In this document: positions 50,591-58,502 of the stretch, in pieces
Layout: the number at the start of each line of letters is the position of its first letter
Position numbering within the stretch: position 1 is the stretch's first letter
Assembly: GCA_964520045.1 (NCBI GenBank)
Contig: CAZFMJ010000003.1
Span: 27,283-91,282 of the forward strand
Direction: 5' to 3'
DNA: 64,000 bases
Origin: CAZFMJ01 sp964520045
GTDB taxonomy: Bacteria; Elusimicrobiota; Elusimicrobia; Elusimicrobiales; CAZFMJ01
Notes under the pieces: generated by a model
Databases searched by the model: none
Told to the model about the DNA's origin: nothing
The model's input: only the letters and a program-made list of their open reading frames with translations
Position numbers and translations under genes: made by a program

Positions 50591-51702
50591 ATTTTTGTTT
50601 CGTATATCCTGTATTTTTTGTAAATTTTCCCGCCCATCAGCTCAATAGTGTCGTTTATTTTACTGTTGTGCTCAAGAGTCCATGAAAGTTCGGCATATTC
50701 CCATCCAAGCTTTATTGCGGATATTCTGGCCTCCCTCATCATAAGCAGCTCAAGCCCCCTGTTCCTGAACTGTTTTTTGACGCCCATAGCCACAAGCCGG
50801 CCCTTGTTTATCTTCCTCATCCGGTAAAGAAACGGAAGTATATTAAAAGCGGTAAGCCTGCCTCCGGTATTCTTCAAAGCCATGTTTACATCGGGAATAA
50901 GCAAAGTGAAAGCCGCGGGAATTCCATCCGCTTCGGCAAAAAACAAATGCTCTGTTTTTAATATCGGCCTAAGCCCCGCCGCCATATCATCTATTTCGGC
51001 TTCCGTCATGGGAATAAAACCCCAGTTTTTTTCCCATGCATCGTTATAGATATCCTTCACATGGGACAATTCTTTGTCTATATCCTTGATATCTGCATGC
51101 CGTATCCTAACTTTTGAACTGCGCTCCACCCTTTGAATAAGCTTCTCAAACCTTTCGGGCACATCATTTGCCACATATGCCTTGAATGCATAAAGATCCA
51201 CGGCCTTAATCAGGCCGAACTCTTCCAGCAAGCCCGGATAATACGCCGGATTATACGGCATCATTATGGCCGGAGGAGAATCAAAGCCGTTAATCAAAAG
51301 CCCGCAGGTTTCATTTGTGGAAGGATTCATCGGCCCGCGCATTATCTCCATGCCTTCGCTTTTAAGCCATGACCGGCAGGCCGCCAGCAGAAGATTTGAA
51401 ACTTCCCTGTCGTTTACAGATTCAAAAAAACCGAAAAATCCGCACTTCTCATTATGGAACTGATTATGATTGGCGTTTATTATCGCCGCGGCGCAGCCGC
51501 ATGCGCGCCCGCCGTCCAGCGCCGCAAAAAGCCTGCGCGAGGCATGTTTCCAAAAAGGGTGCCCCAGCCCAAGCAGGTGAAGATACTCCTTTTTAAGCGG
51601 CGGAACCCAAAAAGAATCGCCGCGGTAAAGTATATACGGTATTTCGGAAAAAAACTTTAAATTGCTTTCGTGGATTTCAAGAAGCCTGAGGTTGCGCGGC
51701 AT
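50587..51702 (-). CDS. Large GNAT-like acyltransferase
   Basis: 371 residues. Conserved-looking parts are PPLKKEYLHLLGLGHPFWKH, CGFFGFFESVNDRE, RGPMNPSTNETCGLLI and MMPYNPAYYPGLLEEFG in the N-terminal half, and a GNAT-type acetyl-CoA region toward the C-terminus (RNRGLELLMMREARISAIK). Proteins of this type are seen next to serine-palmitoyltransferase-like genes in several bacteria, and ceramide synthases of GNAT type are known. The overlap of one base with the aminotransferase gene supports a shared pathway. The substrate is not proved. Confidence 0.7.
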   Translation of the reverse strand: MPRNLRLLEIHESNLKFFSEIPYILYRGDSFWVPPLKKEYLHLLGLGHPFWKHASRRLFAALDGGRACGCAAAIINANHNQFHNEKCGFFGFFESVNDREVSNLLLAACRSWLKSEGMEIMRGPMNPSTNETCGLLINGFDSPPAIMMPYNPAYYPGLLEEFGLIKAVDLYAFKAYVANDVPERFEKLIQRVERSSKVRIRHADIKDIDKELSHVKDIYNDAWEKNWGFIPMTEAEIDDMAAGLRPILKTEHLFFAEADGIPAAFTLLIPDVNMALKNTGGRLTAFNILPFLYRMRKINKGRLVAMGVKKQFRNRGLELLMMREARISAIKLGWEYAELSWTLEHNSKINDTIELMGGKIYKKYRIYETKI

Positions 51703-52907
51703 TATGCTACAGAAGCGGATTTGGGCGGTTTTATTTTTTTAAACGCGTGCTCAAAAGCATTAAGAACGGAATTCATCTGCTCTTTTGTATGAGTAGCCAT
51801 GGTAGTTACTCTTATCAGGGACCGTCCCGGAGGCACAGCCGGGCTTACCACCGGATTTGTGAAAATTCCGGCTTCATACAGGGTTTTCCACATTCCGAAT
51901 GTCTGGAAATCATCGCCCACCATTATCGGTATTATCGGGGTCTGAGTCGGACCCATATTAAATCCAAGCGTTTTAAATCCTTCCATGAGAAACCGTGTAT
52001 TTTCCCACAGGCTGGCGCGGCGCTGGGGCTCGCTTTCAATAATATCTATGGCCGTGGAAATCGAAACCACCGATGCGGGAGGCAAAGCAGCCGAAAAAAT
52101 CATGGAACGGGAAGTATGCTGTATAAAATGGACAATGTCTTTGTCTCCCACGACAAATCCCCCAACGGAAGCGAAAGCTTTTGAACACGTTCCCACGACG
52201 AGATCCACTTCGCCGTTTTTCATCCCGAAATGCTCGCATGTTCCCCTGCCGTTTTCTCCCAGCACGCCGGTGGCATGAGCATCGTCAACCATAACTCTGG
52301 CGCCATATTTTTTAGAAATCGTTACAATTTCAGGAAGAGGACAGATGTCTCCCTCCATGCTGAACACTCCGTCCACTATCACAAGCTTGCCGCGGTCCGG
52401 CCCGATTGAAGCCAGAACCTTATTAAGGTCGTTCATGTCGTTATGCTTAAAACGCCGTATCTCGCCGTTTGAAAGGCTGCATCCGTCGAGTATGCTGGCA
52501 TGATCAAGCTTGTCTACTATGGCGACATCCCCTTTTCCCACCAGACAGGAAACCACGCCAAGATTCATCTGATAGCCGGTGGCATAGACAAGGGCCGCTT
52601 CCCTGCGCTTAAATTTCGCAAGTTTCTGCTCAAGCTGAGCATGAAGCACGGTATTGCCGTTCAGGAATCTGGAGCCGGCGCATCCCGTTCCGTATTTATC
52701 CACGGCCGCCATGGCCGCCGCCTTCATACGGGGATCATCCGCAAGGCCCAGATAATTATTGGACCCCATCATTATCAGGCGTCTTCCTTCGACTTGTATC
52801 TCCGGCGCCTGAACCGATTCCAACTGCTTAAAATACGGATATATGCCCGCATTAATAAGCCTTTTGGCCGCAGTGAAACCCGCGCATTTCTCAAATATAT
52901 CTGCCAT
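51702..52907 (-). CDS. Alpha-oxoamine synthase (serine palmitoyltransferase-like)
   Basis: 401 residues. PLP enzyme with the lysine in GTCSKAFASVGGF, cofactor-binding VDDAHATGVLG and DKLDHASILDG. The family condenses an amino acid with an acyl-CoA, as in glycine C-acetyltransferase, 8-amino-7-oxononanoate synthase and serine palmitoyltransferase. The N-terminal extension (IYPYFKQLESVQAPEIQVEG) and MGSNNYLGLADDPR fit the serine palmitoyltransferase-like group better than the biotin enzyme. No other biotin genes are adjacent. A shared operon with a GNAT protein favours lipid synthesis. Confidence 0.85.
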   Translation of the reverse strand: MADIFEKCAGFTAAKRLINAGIYPYFKQLESVQAPEIQVEGRRLIMMGSNNYLGLADDPRMKAAAMAAVDKYGTGCAGSRFLNGNTVLHAQLEQKLAKFKRREAALVYATGYQMNLGVVSCLVGKGDVAIVDKLDHASILDGCSLSNGEIRRFKHNDMNDLNKVLASIGPDRGKLVIVDGVFSMEGDICPLPEIVTISKKYGARVMVDDAHATGVLGENGRGTCEHFGMKNGEVDLVVGTCSKAFASVGGFVVGDKDIVHFIQHTSRSMIFSAALPPASVVSISTAIDIIESEPQRRASLWENTRFLMEGFKTLGFNMGPTQTPIIPIMVGDDFQTFGMWKTLYEAGIFTNPVVSPAVPPGRSLIRVTTMATHTKEQMNSVLNAFEHAFKKIKPPKSASVA

Positions 52908-52965
52908 AAAAGATAGCCTAACAATTATTGTAATATATTGAAGTAAAACCTTGCAATAAAAAAAT

Positions 52966-53466
52966 TTACATTTTTTCTTTTTTTTGGGCTTCTGTATATC
53001 TCAGCAGAAGTTTTGTCGTCGATTTTTTTGGCAGAAGCCGGACGCGCTCTACTTTTCCCGCGAACTCGCGCCCGACTATTTCCGACCCGCCGTAATCCGC
53101 GCCCTTTACTAAAACATCCGGGCGCACGAGTTTTATAATCTCAAGGGGCGTCGCCTGTTTAAAGACCGCCACCCCGTCCACAGCCTCAAGCGCGGCAAGA
53201 ATTTTCGCCCTGTCCGCCTGCCTGCTGACAGGCCTGCCGGGCCCCTTGCGCAGTTTCCGCACCGAAGAATCCGAATTAAGCCCCACCAGAAGATAACTCC
53301 CCATAGATCTGGCGGATTCCAGAAGCTTTATATGCCCGGCGTGAATCAAATCAAAACAGCCGTTGGTGAACACAAAAACCCCGCCGCCGCGCGCTATCTT
53401 TTTTCTGATTTTAAGCGCATTCTTCCACGAAATTATTTTTTTTGCCGTAGAAAATTTTTCAACCAT
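52966..53466 (-). CDS. rfaE2: Heptose-1-phosphate adenylyltransferase (RfaE2/HldE C-terminal type)
   Basis: 166 residues from the ATG at 53466, two bases after the accC stop; a longer frame to 53547 would overlap accC. Nucleotidyltransferase motifs are FTNGCFDLIHAGHIKLLE and LVGLNSDSSVRKLRKG, then RPDVLVKGADYGG and KSTTKLL. It makes ADP-heptose for the lipopolysaccharide core, supporting an outer membrane. The kinase domain (RfaE1) is not attached or adjacent. Confidence 0.9.
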   Translation of the reverse strand: MVEKFSTAKKIISWKNALKIRKKIARGGGVFVFTNGCFDLIHAGHIKLLESARSMGSYLLVGLNSDSSVRKLRKGPGRPVSRQADRAKILAALEAVDGVAVFKQATPLEIIKLVRPDVLVKGADYGGSEIVGREFAGKVERVRLLPKKSTTKLLLRYTEAQKKEKM

Positions 53467-53467
53467 A

Positions 53468-54832
53468 TTACTGTTTTTTTTCGCTGAAAAATCTATCCAG
53501 AAATCCGGTATCCAAATCTCCGGACGCAAATTCGGCGCTTTTTTCAAGCATCCTGTGAAATTGTATGGTAGTGGCTATTCCGCCGGCATGGAACTCGGCC
53601 AACGCTCTGGCGCTTCTTGAAACTGCGGCATTTCTATCCGCTCCCCACACTATAAGCTTGGCTATGAGGCTGTCATAATAAACAGGCAGGGAATACCCGG
53701 TATACACATGGGAATCCACCCTCACGCCGGGTCCGCCCGGCGCAATCCACTCCGTTATTACTCCCGGAGACGGCGCAAAATTTCTTACGGGGTCTTCCGC
53801 ATTTATGCGGTGTTCTATTGCATGCCCGTTTATTTTAATCGCCCTCTCCTGCGATATCCCCAGCTGTTCGCCCGCCGCTATGAGTATCTGCTCTTTTACA
53901 AGATCAATGCCCGTGACGGCCTCGGTAACAGGATGTTCCACCTGCAGTCTCGTGTTTACTTCCATAAAATAAAAACGGCCGTCTTTGTCAAGCAGAAATT
54001 CAACCGTCCCTACGCCGCGGTAATGCGCGGCTTTTGCAAGCCTGACGGCTGATTCCGCAAGCTTAAGCCTTAGTTTTCTGTCAACGGCCGGGGACGGCGA
54101 TTCTTCAACAAGTTTTTGATGCCGTCTTTGTATACTGCAGTCCCTTTCCGGAAACGCGATCACATTACCTTTTGAATCGGCCGCTATCTGTATTTCCACA
54201 TGGCGCGGCCGGTCTATATATTTCTCAAAATACACGGAACCGTCCCCAAAAGCCGCTTTTGCCTCGCAGCCGGCCATTTCGGCCGCATGACAAAGATGTC
54301 CGTGTTCCCGCACGATACGCATGCCCTTGCCCCCTCCCCCCGAGGCGGCTTTTATCATTATCGGATATCCTATGCGCATAGCCTCCTTTTTCAGGTTTTT
54401 GCGCACACAACCGCTGCTTCCAGGAACAACGGGGATATGATTTTTTACAGCCAGCTCGCGGGCGGAAGATTTGTGCCCCAGCTTTTCAATAGACTCGGGG
54501 GCCGGCCCGATAAAAACCATGCCGGCGTCTTCCACAGCTCTGGCAAACTGAGCGTTTTCAGAAAGGAATCCATAGCCGGGATGAACCGCCTGCGCCCCGG
54601 AAATAGAAGCCGCCGCAATGAGCGCCGGTATATTTAGATAGCTTTCCCTTGCGGGAGCCGGCCCGATACAGCAGGCTTCATCCGCCTCTCTAACCGGAAG
54701 GGACATCCTGTCCGCTTCTGAATACGCGGCGACTGATTTTATCCCCATCTCGCGCAGGGTCCTTATTACTCTGAGCGAGATTTCTCCTCTATTCGCTATA
54801 AAAACTTTATTAAATGGTTTCATTTCTACCAC
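53468..54832 (-). CDS. accC: Biotin carboxylase subunit of acetyl-CoA carboxylase
   Basis: 454 residues. ATP-grasp enzyme with KVFIANRGEISLRVIRTLRE at the N-terminus, IKAASGGGGKGMRIV for ATP, and FMEVNTRLQVEHPVTEAVTG at the active site. It carboxylates biotin on BCCP. The BCCP-like gene lies two genes upstream but lacks the biotin lysine, so the real partner may be elsewhere. The start overlaps the TPR gene by 7 bases. Confidence 0.95.
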   Translation of the reverse strand: MVEMKPFNKVFIANRGEISLRVIRTLREMGIKSVAAYSEADRMSLPVREADEACCIGPAPARESYLNIPALIAAASISGAQAVHPGYGFLSENAQFARAVEDAGMVFIGPAPESIEKLGHKSSARELAVKNHIPVVPGSSGCVRKNLKKEAMRIGYPIMIKAASGGGGKGMRIVREHGHLCHAAEMAGCEAKAAFGDGSVYFEKYIDRPRHVEIQIAADSKGNVIAFPERDCSIQRRHQKLVEESPSPAVDRKLRLKLAESAVRLAKAAHYRGVGTVEFLLDKDGRFYFMEVNTRLQVEHPVTEAVTGIDLVKEQILIAAGEQLGISQERAIKINGHAIEHRINAEDPVRNFAPSPGVITEWIAPGGPGVRVDSHVYTGYSLPVYYDSLIAKLIVWGADRNAAVSRSARALAEFHAGGIATTIQFHRMLEKSAEFASGDLDTGFLDRFFSEKKQ

Positions 54833-56457
54833 CTTTCATCCAGATATTCAAGCCGCACCGATCCTATCCATATGTTCACTTTAAATTTATATACATCCCT
54901 GGAGACCATCTTATTCCCCTCCGCATCGCGCCCCCCGTGCTGTCTGAGTATTACGCTGTAAATAGGACCCGTTAAATGGATCGCAATCCATGCATCTTCC
55001 GGCGGAACCATCCTGCCGCCTTTTTTTTGGGATATTTCTTTTCTCCATATTTTGCGTTTTTCAATGAGGGGCGGATCAGCCGGGGCAAGCCTTGATTTTT
55101 GCACATATTCAACGGCAAAATCTTTAGCGTCGCCGGTAAGATATCCCAAATGCTTGTTTATACCGGATTGCTCCCCCGCAGGACACAGCCGGTGCGATTC
55201 CATCATATCGCTGATAGCAAGATCATAGTTGTTCAGCCAGACAAAAACATCGGCCCTTTCAGCCAGAATTTTCCATTTTTGCTGATTTTGCGGTGAAATT
55301 TCCAGCAGAGTATTATACGCATCCAACGCTTCCTTATATCTGCTCAACTGCCTGAAACTATCGGCAAGCTGATACCGGTATCCCCAGATAGCGTCGGCGG
55401 TAAATCCAACGGGATACACCTTGCTGTTATTTATCGCCCGATTGCAATTAGTTAAAGCCTTGTCAAAAAGTCCGACCGCATATTCAGCGGTGCACAGATA
55501 TCCGGAAGTTCTTGGATCCAAGGGATCGGTCAATTCAAGCTTCTGGGCAAGATAAAGCGCCTGCGCATAATCCCCCTTTTCAAAAGCCGAATCAATCTGG
55601 ACAAAAAGCGTCCAGACATAAGGACGGACCCATTGTCCGTCTTCTTTGACAAAAGATATAAAATCATCCTTCCACGGTTCCGCGCCGCCTTCTTTTATCT
55701 TATACTTAATAAGCGCCGCGTCTTTTTCAACCATTGCCGCCTGAATATCCTTAAACTCCCACGACGAGTTCTCATAATACTGCGAAATACTGTTAGTATA
55801 ATCACGCAGCGGACATGCGGATTTGGCGCTCTTAGAAAGCATGCGGTAGGCATCCTCATATCTTCCTTCCGAAAGATTTTTAAGATATTTCCTTGTCGTT
55901 TTTAAAAGCTGATATCTGGGAAACTGCGGCGCCATCACAAAATATATAGCTCCGGCAAAAACAAAAAACCCGCCCAACACAATAACAAAAACATCAGAAA
56001 TTGCCTTGTTTTTTTTGGCCTTATTCTGCTCTATAGGTTTTTCTATTCCGGTATTTTTCTGAGGCCTGGCCGCCGCGGAAGAAAAAAGCTGTTCATGTAT
56101 TATTTCGAGGTTTTCTTTGGTAATTGCCGGTTCCGGCGGTGATTTTTCGGATTTTGCCGTTTCGCAAACGGCTTCTTCCGGCATCATAGTCCCCTCAATG
56201 GCCTGTATTTGATATGTTTCAGCGCAGAGAATATCTTTTGGATCGGTAGGAGTTTGTGAAACGGGAATATCCTCTTTGGCCTTAAGCGCCATAAGCTCCC
56301 CGCACTGGTCGCAGTAATTTTTAGGCACGGAATTTGCAAAGCCGCAGAAGCCGCAGACTTTAACCAGCGGAGCTCCGCATTTTACGCAAAGGTCGTTCAC
56401 GATATGAGACTCGTAACCGCACTTTACGCATTTAATTACGGCATTAGCCTTGGACAT
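54826..56457 (-). CDS. Zinc-ribbon, single-membrane-helix, TPR protein
   Basis: 543 residues from the ATG at 56457. The N-terminus has two double zinc ribbons, CVKCGYESHIVNDLCVKCGA and CGFCGFANSVPKNYCDQCGE. A linker follows, then a membrane helix (VFVIVLGGFFVFAGAIYFVM) near residue 160, then a helical repeat region with TPR-like units (YAQALYLAQKLELTDPLDPR, YKEALDAYNTLLEISPQN). A longer frame to 56490 would take its first residues from the TATGACCG hairpin. Function unknown. It stands between accC and the BCCP-like gene. Confidence 0.75.
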   Translation of the reverse strand: MSKANAVIKCVKCGYESHIVNDLCVKCGAPLVKVCGFCGFANSVPKNYCDQCGELMALKAKEDIPVSQTPTDPKDILCAETYQIQAIEGTMMPEEAVCETAKSEKSPPEPAITKENLEIIHEQLFSSAAARPQKNTGIEKPIEQNKAKKNKAISDVFVIVLGGFFVFAGAIYFVMAPQFPRYQLLKTTRKYLKNLSEGRYEDAYRMLSKSAKSACPLRDYTNSISQYYENSSWEFKDIQAAMVEKDAALIKYKIKEGGAEPWKDDFISFVKEDGQWVRPYVWTLFVQIDSAFEKGDYAQALYLAQKLELTDPLDPRTSGYLCTAEYAVGLFDKALTNCNRAINNSKVYPVGFTADAIWGYRYQLADSFRQLSRYKEALDAYNTLLEISPQNQQKWKILAERADVFVWLNNYDLAISDMMESHRLCPAGEQSGINKHLGYLTGDAKDFAVEYVQKSRLAPADPPLIEKRKIWRKEISQKKGGRMVPPEDAWIAIHLTGPIYSVILRQHGGRDAEGNKMVSRDVYKFKVNIWIGSVRLEYLDERW

Positions 56458-56468
56458 ATTATAGTTCA

Positions 56469-56575
56469 ACATGACCGCTTTTGCGGTCATGTCGAGGTAG
56501 ACGGTAAACGGTAGATGGTAAACGGGAAAAGCAAAACAGCTTTATTCCCTTCTCTCTTCTCCCTTCTGCCATCTT
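56469..56575. repeat. Hairpin plus inverted heptad arrays upstream of the TPR gene
   Basis: ACATGACCG-CTTTTG-CGGTCATGT forms a hairpin at 56469-56492. It is followed by GGTAGAC, GGTAAAC, GGTAGAT, GGTAAAC, GGGAAAA at 56496-56530. After 14 bases come units on the opposite strand (about 56545-56575). The hairpin plus heptads match the copy in yggU. Confidence 0.8.
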
Positions 56576-56600
56576 ACTTAAAAAAACCGGTGATGTTGAG

Positions 56601-56981
56601 TTATAACTGCTGTGTTATAAAAAAAAGCGGCTGCCCGTATTGAACGGGTTGGCCGTCCGCGACGCATAAAATGCGCAAGATGCCGTCCTCGGAAGATATT
56701 ACGGACTCATGCGCCGATCCGATTTCAATACAGCCAAGCTTTTGGCCCTTGCTGATCCTCATGCCCTGCGAGATAACTGAAGTCCTGCCCGGACAATCCA
56801 ATCTGTATATTCCGACCGCCGGAGATGACACGGGAATAAGCTTGTACTCCGGTATTATAACCGAAGAACCGGGCCCGGAAAGACTTATTTCAACCCCGAT
56901 CTTTCCCCTGCGCCATAAAATTTCCGATAAATCCGTGTTTTCCATCCATTTTACTATTTGCCCCATAGTTTTTATGTCCAT
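56601..56981 (-). CDS. BCCP-like lipoyl-domain protein without the biotin lysine
   Basis: 126 residues. The layout is that of AccB: an N-terminal helix, a linker with IPVSSPAVGIYR, then a flattened barrel with ISKGQKLGCIEIGSAHESV and GILRILCVADGQPVQYGQPL. The usual biotin site is an AMKM-type loop between CIxE and the next strand; here it reads IGSAHES and has no Lys. The protein cannot carry biotin in the usual way. It may have lost function, act in structure or sensing, or be modified elsewhere. It lies upstream of accC in the same direction, with the TPR gene between. Confidence 0.75.
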   Translation of the reverse strand: MDIKTMGQIVKWMENTDLSEILWRRGKIGVEISLSGPGSSVIIPEYKLIPVSSPAVGIYRLDCPGRTSVISQGMRISKGQKLGCIEIGSAHESVISSEDGILRILCVADGQPVQYGQPLFFITQQL

Positions 56982-57002
56982 AAGAGCTCCATTAATGAAG
57001 AC

Positions 57003-57134
57003 GGTAAAAGGTAAACGGGAGAAGGTAGACGGTATAAAACAAATTATTTTCCGTTTTTATTCCCGTCTTTCTCTTCCCGCCTTTTATTTATAATCTTCTT
57101 TGTTCCGTTTACCGTTTCCCATCTCCCGTCTACC
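57003..57134. repeat. Inverted heptad arrays between the BCCP-like and cdd genes
   Basis: Forward units GGTAAAA, GGTAAAC, GGGAGAA, GGTAGAC, GGTATAA at 57003-57037. Opposite orientation GTTTACC, GTTTCCC, ATCTCCC, GTCTACC at 57107-57134. About 70 bases of T/C-rich sequence lie between. The right arm begins 15 bases after the cdd stop in the direction that puts stops in all frames of the minus strand. Confidence 0.8.
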
Positions 57135-57148
57135 TTCTTTTACTGCCT

Positions 57149-57595
57149 TTATAACCCCGCCTCTGCCGGATTAAACGGATGAGGAAGAAGTCTTGCAAGC
57201 TTGGTTGAGGTTATCTTCTGTTTTTTTTGAATAGGATCGCAATGCACCGCGATAAGCTCTCCTTCCCCGTAAGAAAATTCCATAATAACCTGCCGGCATG
57301 CTCCGCAGGGCTTGGCGGAACGGGCAACCACGCATATATGGCTTATAGCTTTTTCCCCATGGCTGACCGCATTAAATATCGCCACGCGCTCCGCGCAGCA
57401 GGAAAGCCCCAGAGAAGCGTTCTCTATATTGCACCCCGAATATATTCTGCCCGATTCCGCGGCCACCGCCGCGCCGACCGGATATCTTGAGTAAGGGCAG
57501 TACGCCATTTTCTGCGCCTGTTTTGCGGCCTGGATAAGTTTCTGCCGCAGCGCCGGAAGAGAGAATTTTTTTCGTTTTAATTTTGTTTTAGCCAT
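57149..57595 (-). CDS. cdd: Cytidine deaminase
   Basis: 148 residues. Zinc-site motifs are CNIENASLGLSCCAERVAIF with the catalytic Glu and Cys, and AKPCGACRQVIMEF. It deaminates cytidine and deoxycytidine for salvage. It follows the phosphorylase gene by one base, forming a nucleoside-salvage pair. Confidence 0.94.
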   Translation of the reverse strand: MAKTKLKRKKFSLPALRQKLIQAAKQAQKMAYCPYSRYPVGAAVAAESGRIYSGCNIENASLGLSCCAERVAIFNAVSHGEKAISHICVVARSAKPCGACRQVIMEFSYGEGELIAVHCDPIQKKQKITSTKLARLLPHPFNPAEAGL

Positions 57596-57596
57596 A

Positions 57597-58472
57597 TTAT
57601 TCAGCCCCCCCGAACAAAATGCTCAGCTTTTTATACGTCTGTTTAGGCATAGCTTTTTTGGGCGTAATGACCGACTGCTTTATTATATCCCCGCATGCGC
57701 ACTTAAATTTCATGCCGCCGATGCGGGGGATTGTGTCCGCCAGCAGTTTTCTGGCATTGCCGATATTAAACTCCAATGTTTTCACCACATGGGCGGCAGT
57801 GACCTCTTCTCCTTCTTTCCAAACATCATAATCCGTCACAAGAGATATCGGCGCATAACATATGCCGGCTTCCCTCGCCAGTTTTGCTTCCGGAGCGACC
57901 GTCATGCCTATTATGGAATATCCCATCTTCCTGTGATACTCGGATTCCGCTTTAGTAGAAAAGGCCGGTCCTTCTATGCACACATATGTCCCGCCTTTAT
58001 GCGCGGTAATGTTCAAAACACGGCTTCGTTCGTATAAAAAATCCGAAAGCGCGCCGCAAAAAGGATTTGCCATGCCGACATGCGCCACTATGCCTTTTCC
58101 GAAAAAGGTGTTTTCTCTGTATCTTGTTTCATCAACAAGCTGGTCGGAAAAAACAAAATGCTTCGGCGCAAGCTCTTCCCTTAGCGATCCCACGGCGCTC
58201 ATGGAAATTATAGCGCGCACCCCCAGTATTTTCAGCGCATAGATATTGGCTTTTTGCGGAATTTCTACGGGAAGCAATTTGTGCCCCCTTGCGTGTCTGG
58301 GAAGAAACGCGCAAAAAACGCCGGCTATTTTTCCCACGAATATCGCGTCGGAAGGCGGCCCGAAAGGCGTGCGCACGTTTATTTCGCGCACCTCCGAAAG
58401 CTCATCCATATCATAAAGGCCGCTGCCGCCTATCACGGCGATTTCGGCCCTGCCGTTATTTTTATTTTTCAT
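57597..58472 (-). CDS. mtnP: S-methyl-5'-thioadenosine phosphorylase
   Basis: 291 residues. Purine phosphorylase fold with IGGSGLYDMDEL, PFGPPSDAI, FLPRHARGHKLLP and MSAVGSLREE, then GPAFSTKAESEYHRKMG and MTVAPEAKLAREAGICY. It splits methylthioadenosine to adenine and methylthioribose-1-phosphate. The first family signature is close to the N-terminus, so the start is sound. A purine nucleoside role is also possible, but PFGPPSD favours the methylthioadenosine enzyme. Confidence 0.9.
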   Translation of the reverse strand: MKNKNNGRAEIAVIGGSGLYDMDELSEVREINVRTPFGPPSDAIFVGKIAGVFCAFLPRHARGHKLLPVEIPQKANIYALKILGVRAIISMSAVGSLREELAPKHFVFSDQLVDETRYRENTFFGKGIVAHVGMANPFCGALSDFLYERSRVLNITAHKGGTYVCIEGPAFSTKAESEYHRKMGYSIIGMTVAPEAKLAREAGICYAPISLVTDYDVWKEGEEVTAAHVVKTLEFNIGNARKLLADTIPRIGGMKFKCACGDIIKQSVITPKKAMPKQTYKKLSILFGGAE

Positions 58473-58502
58473 GCCGGCTCCTTAAGAGTCTGCAACAACC
58501 CG

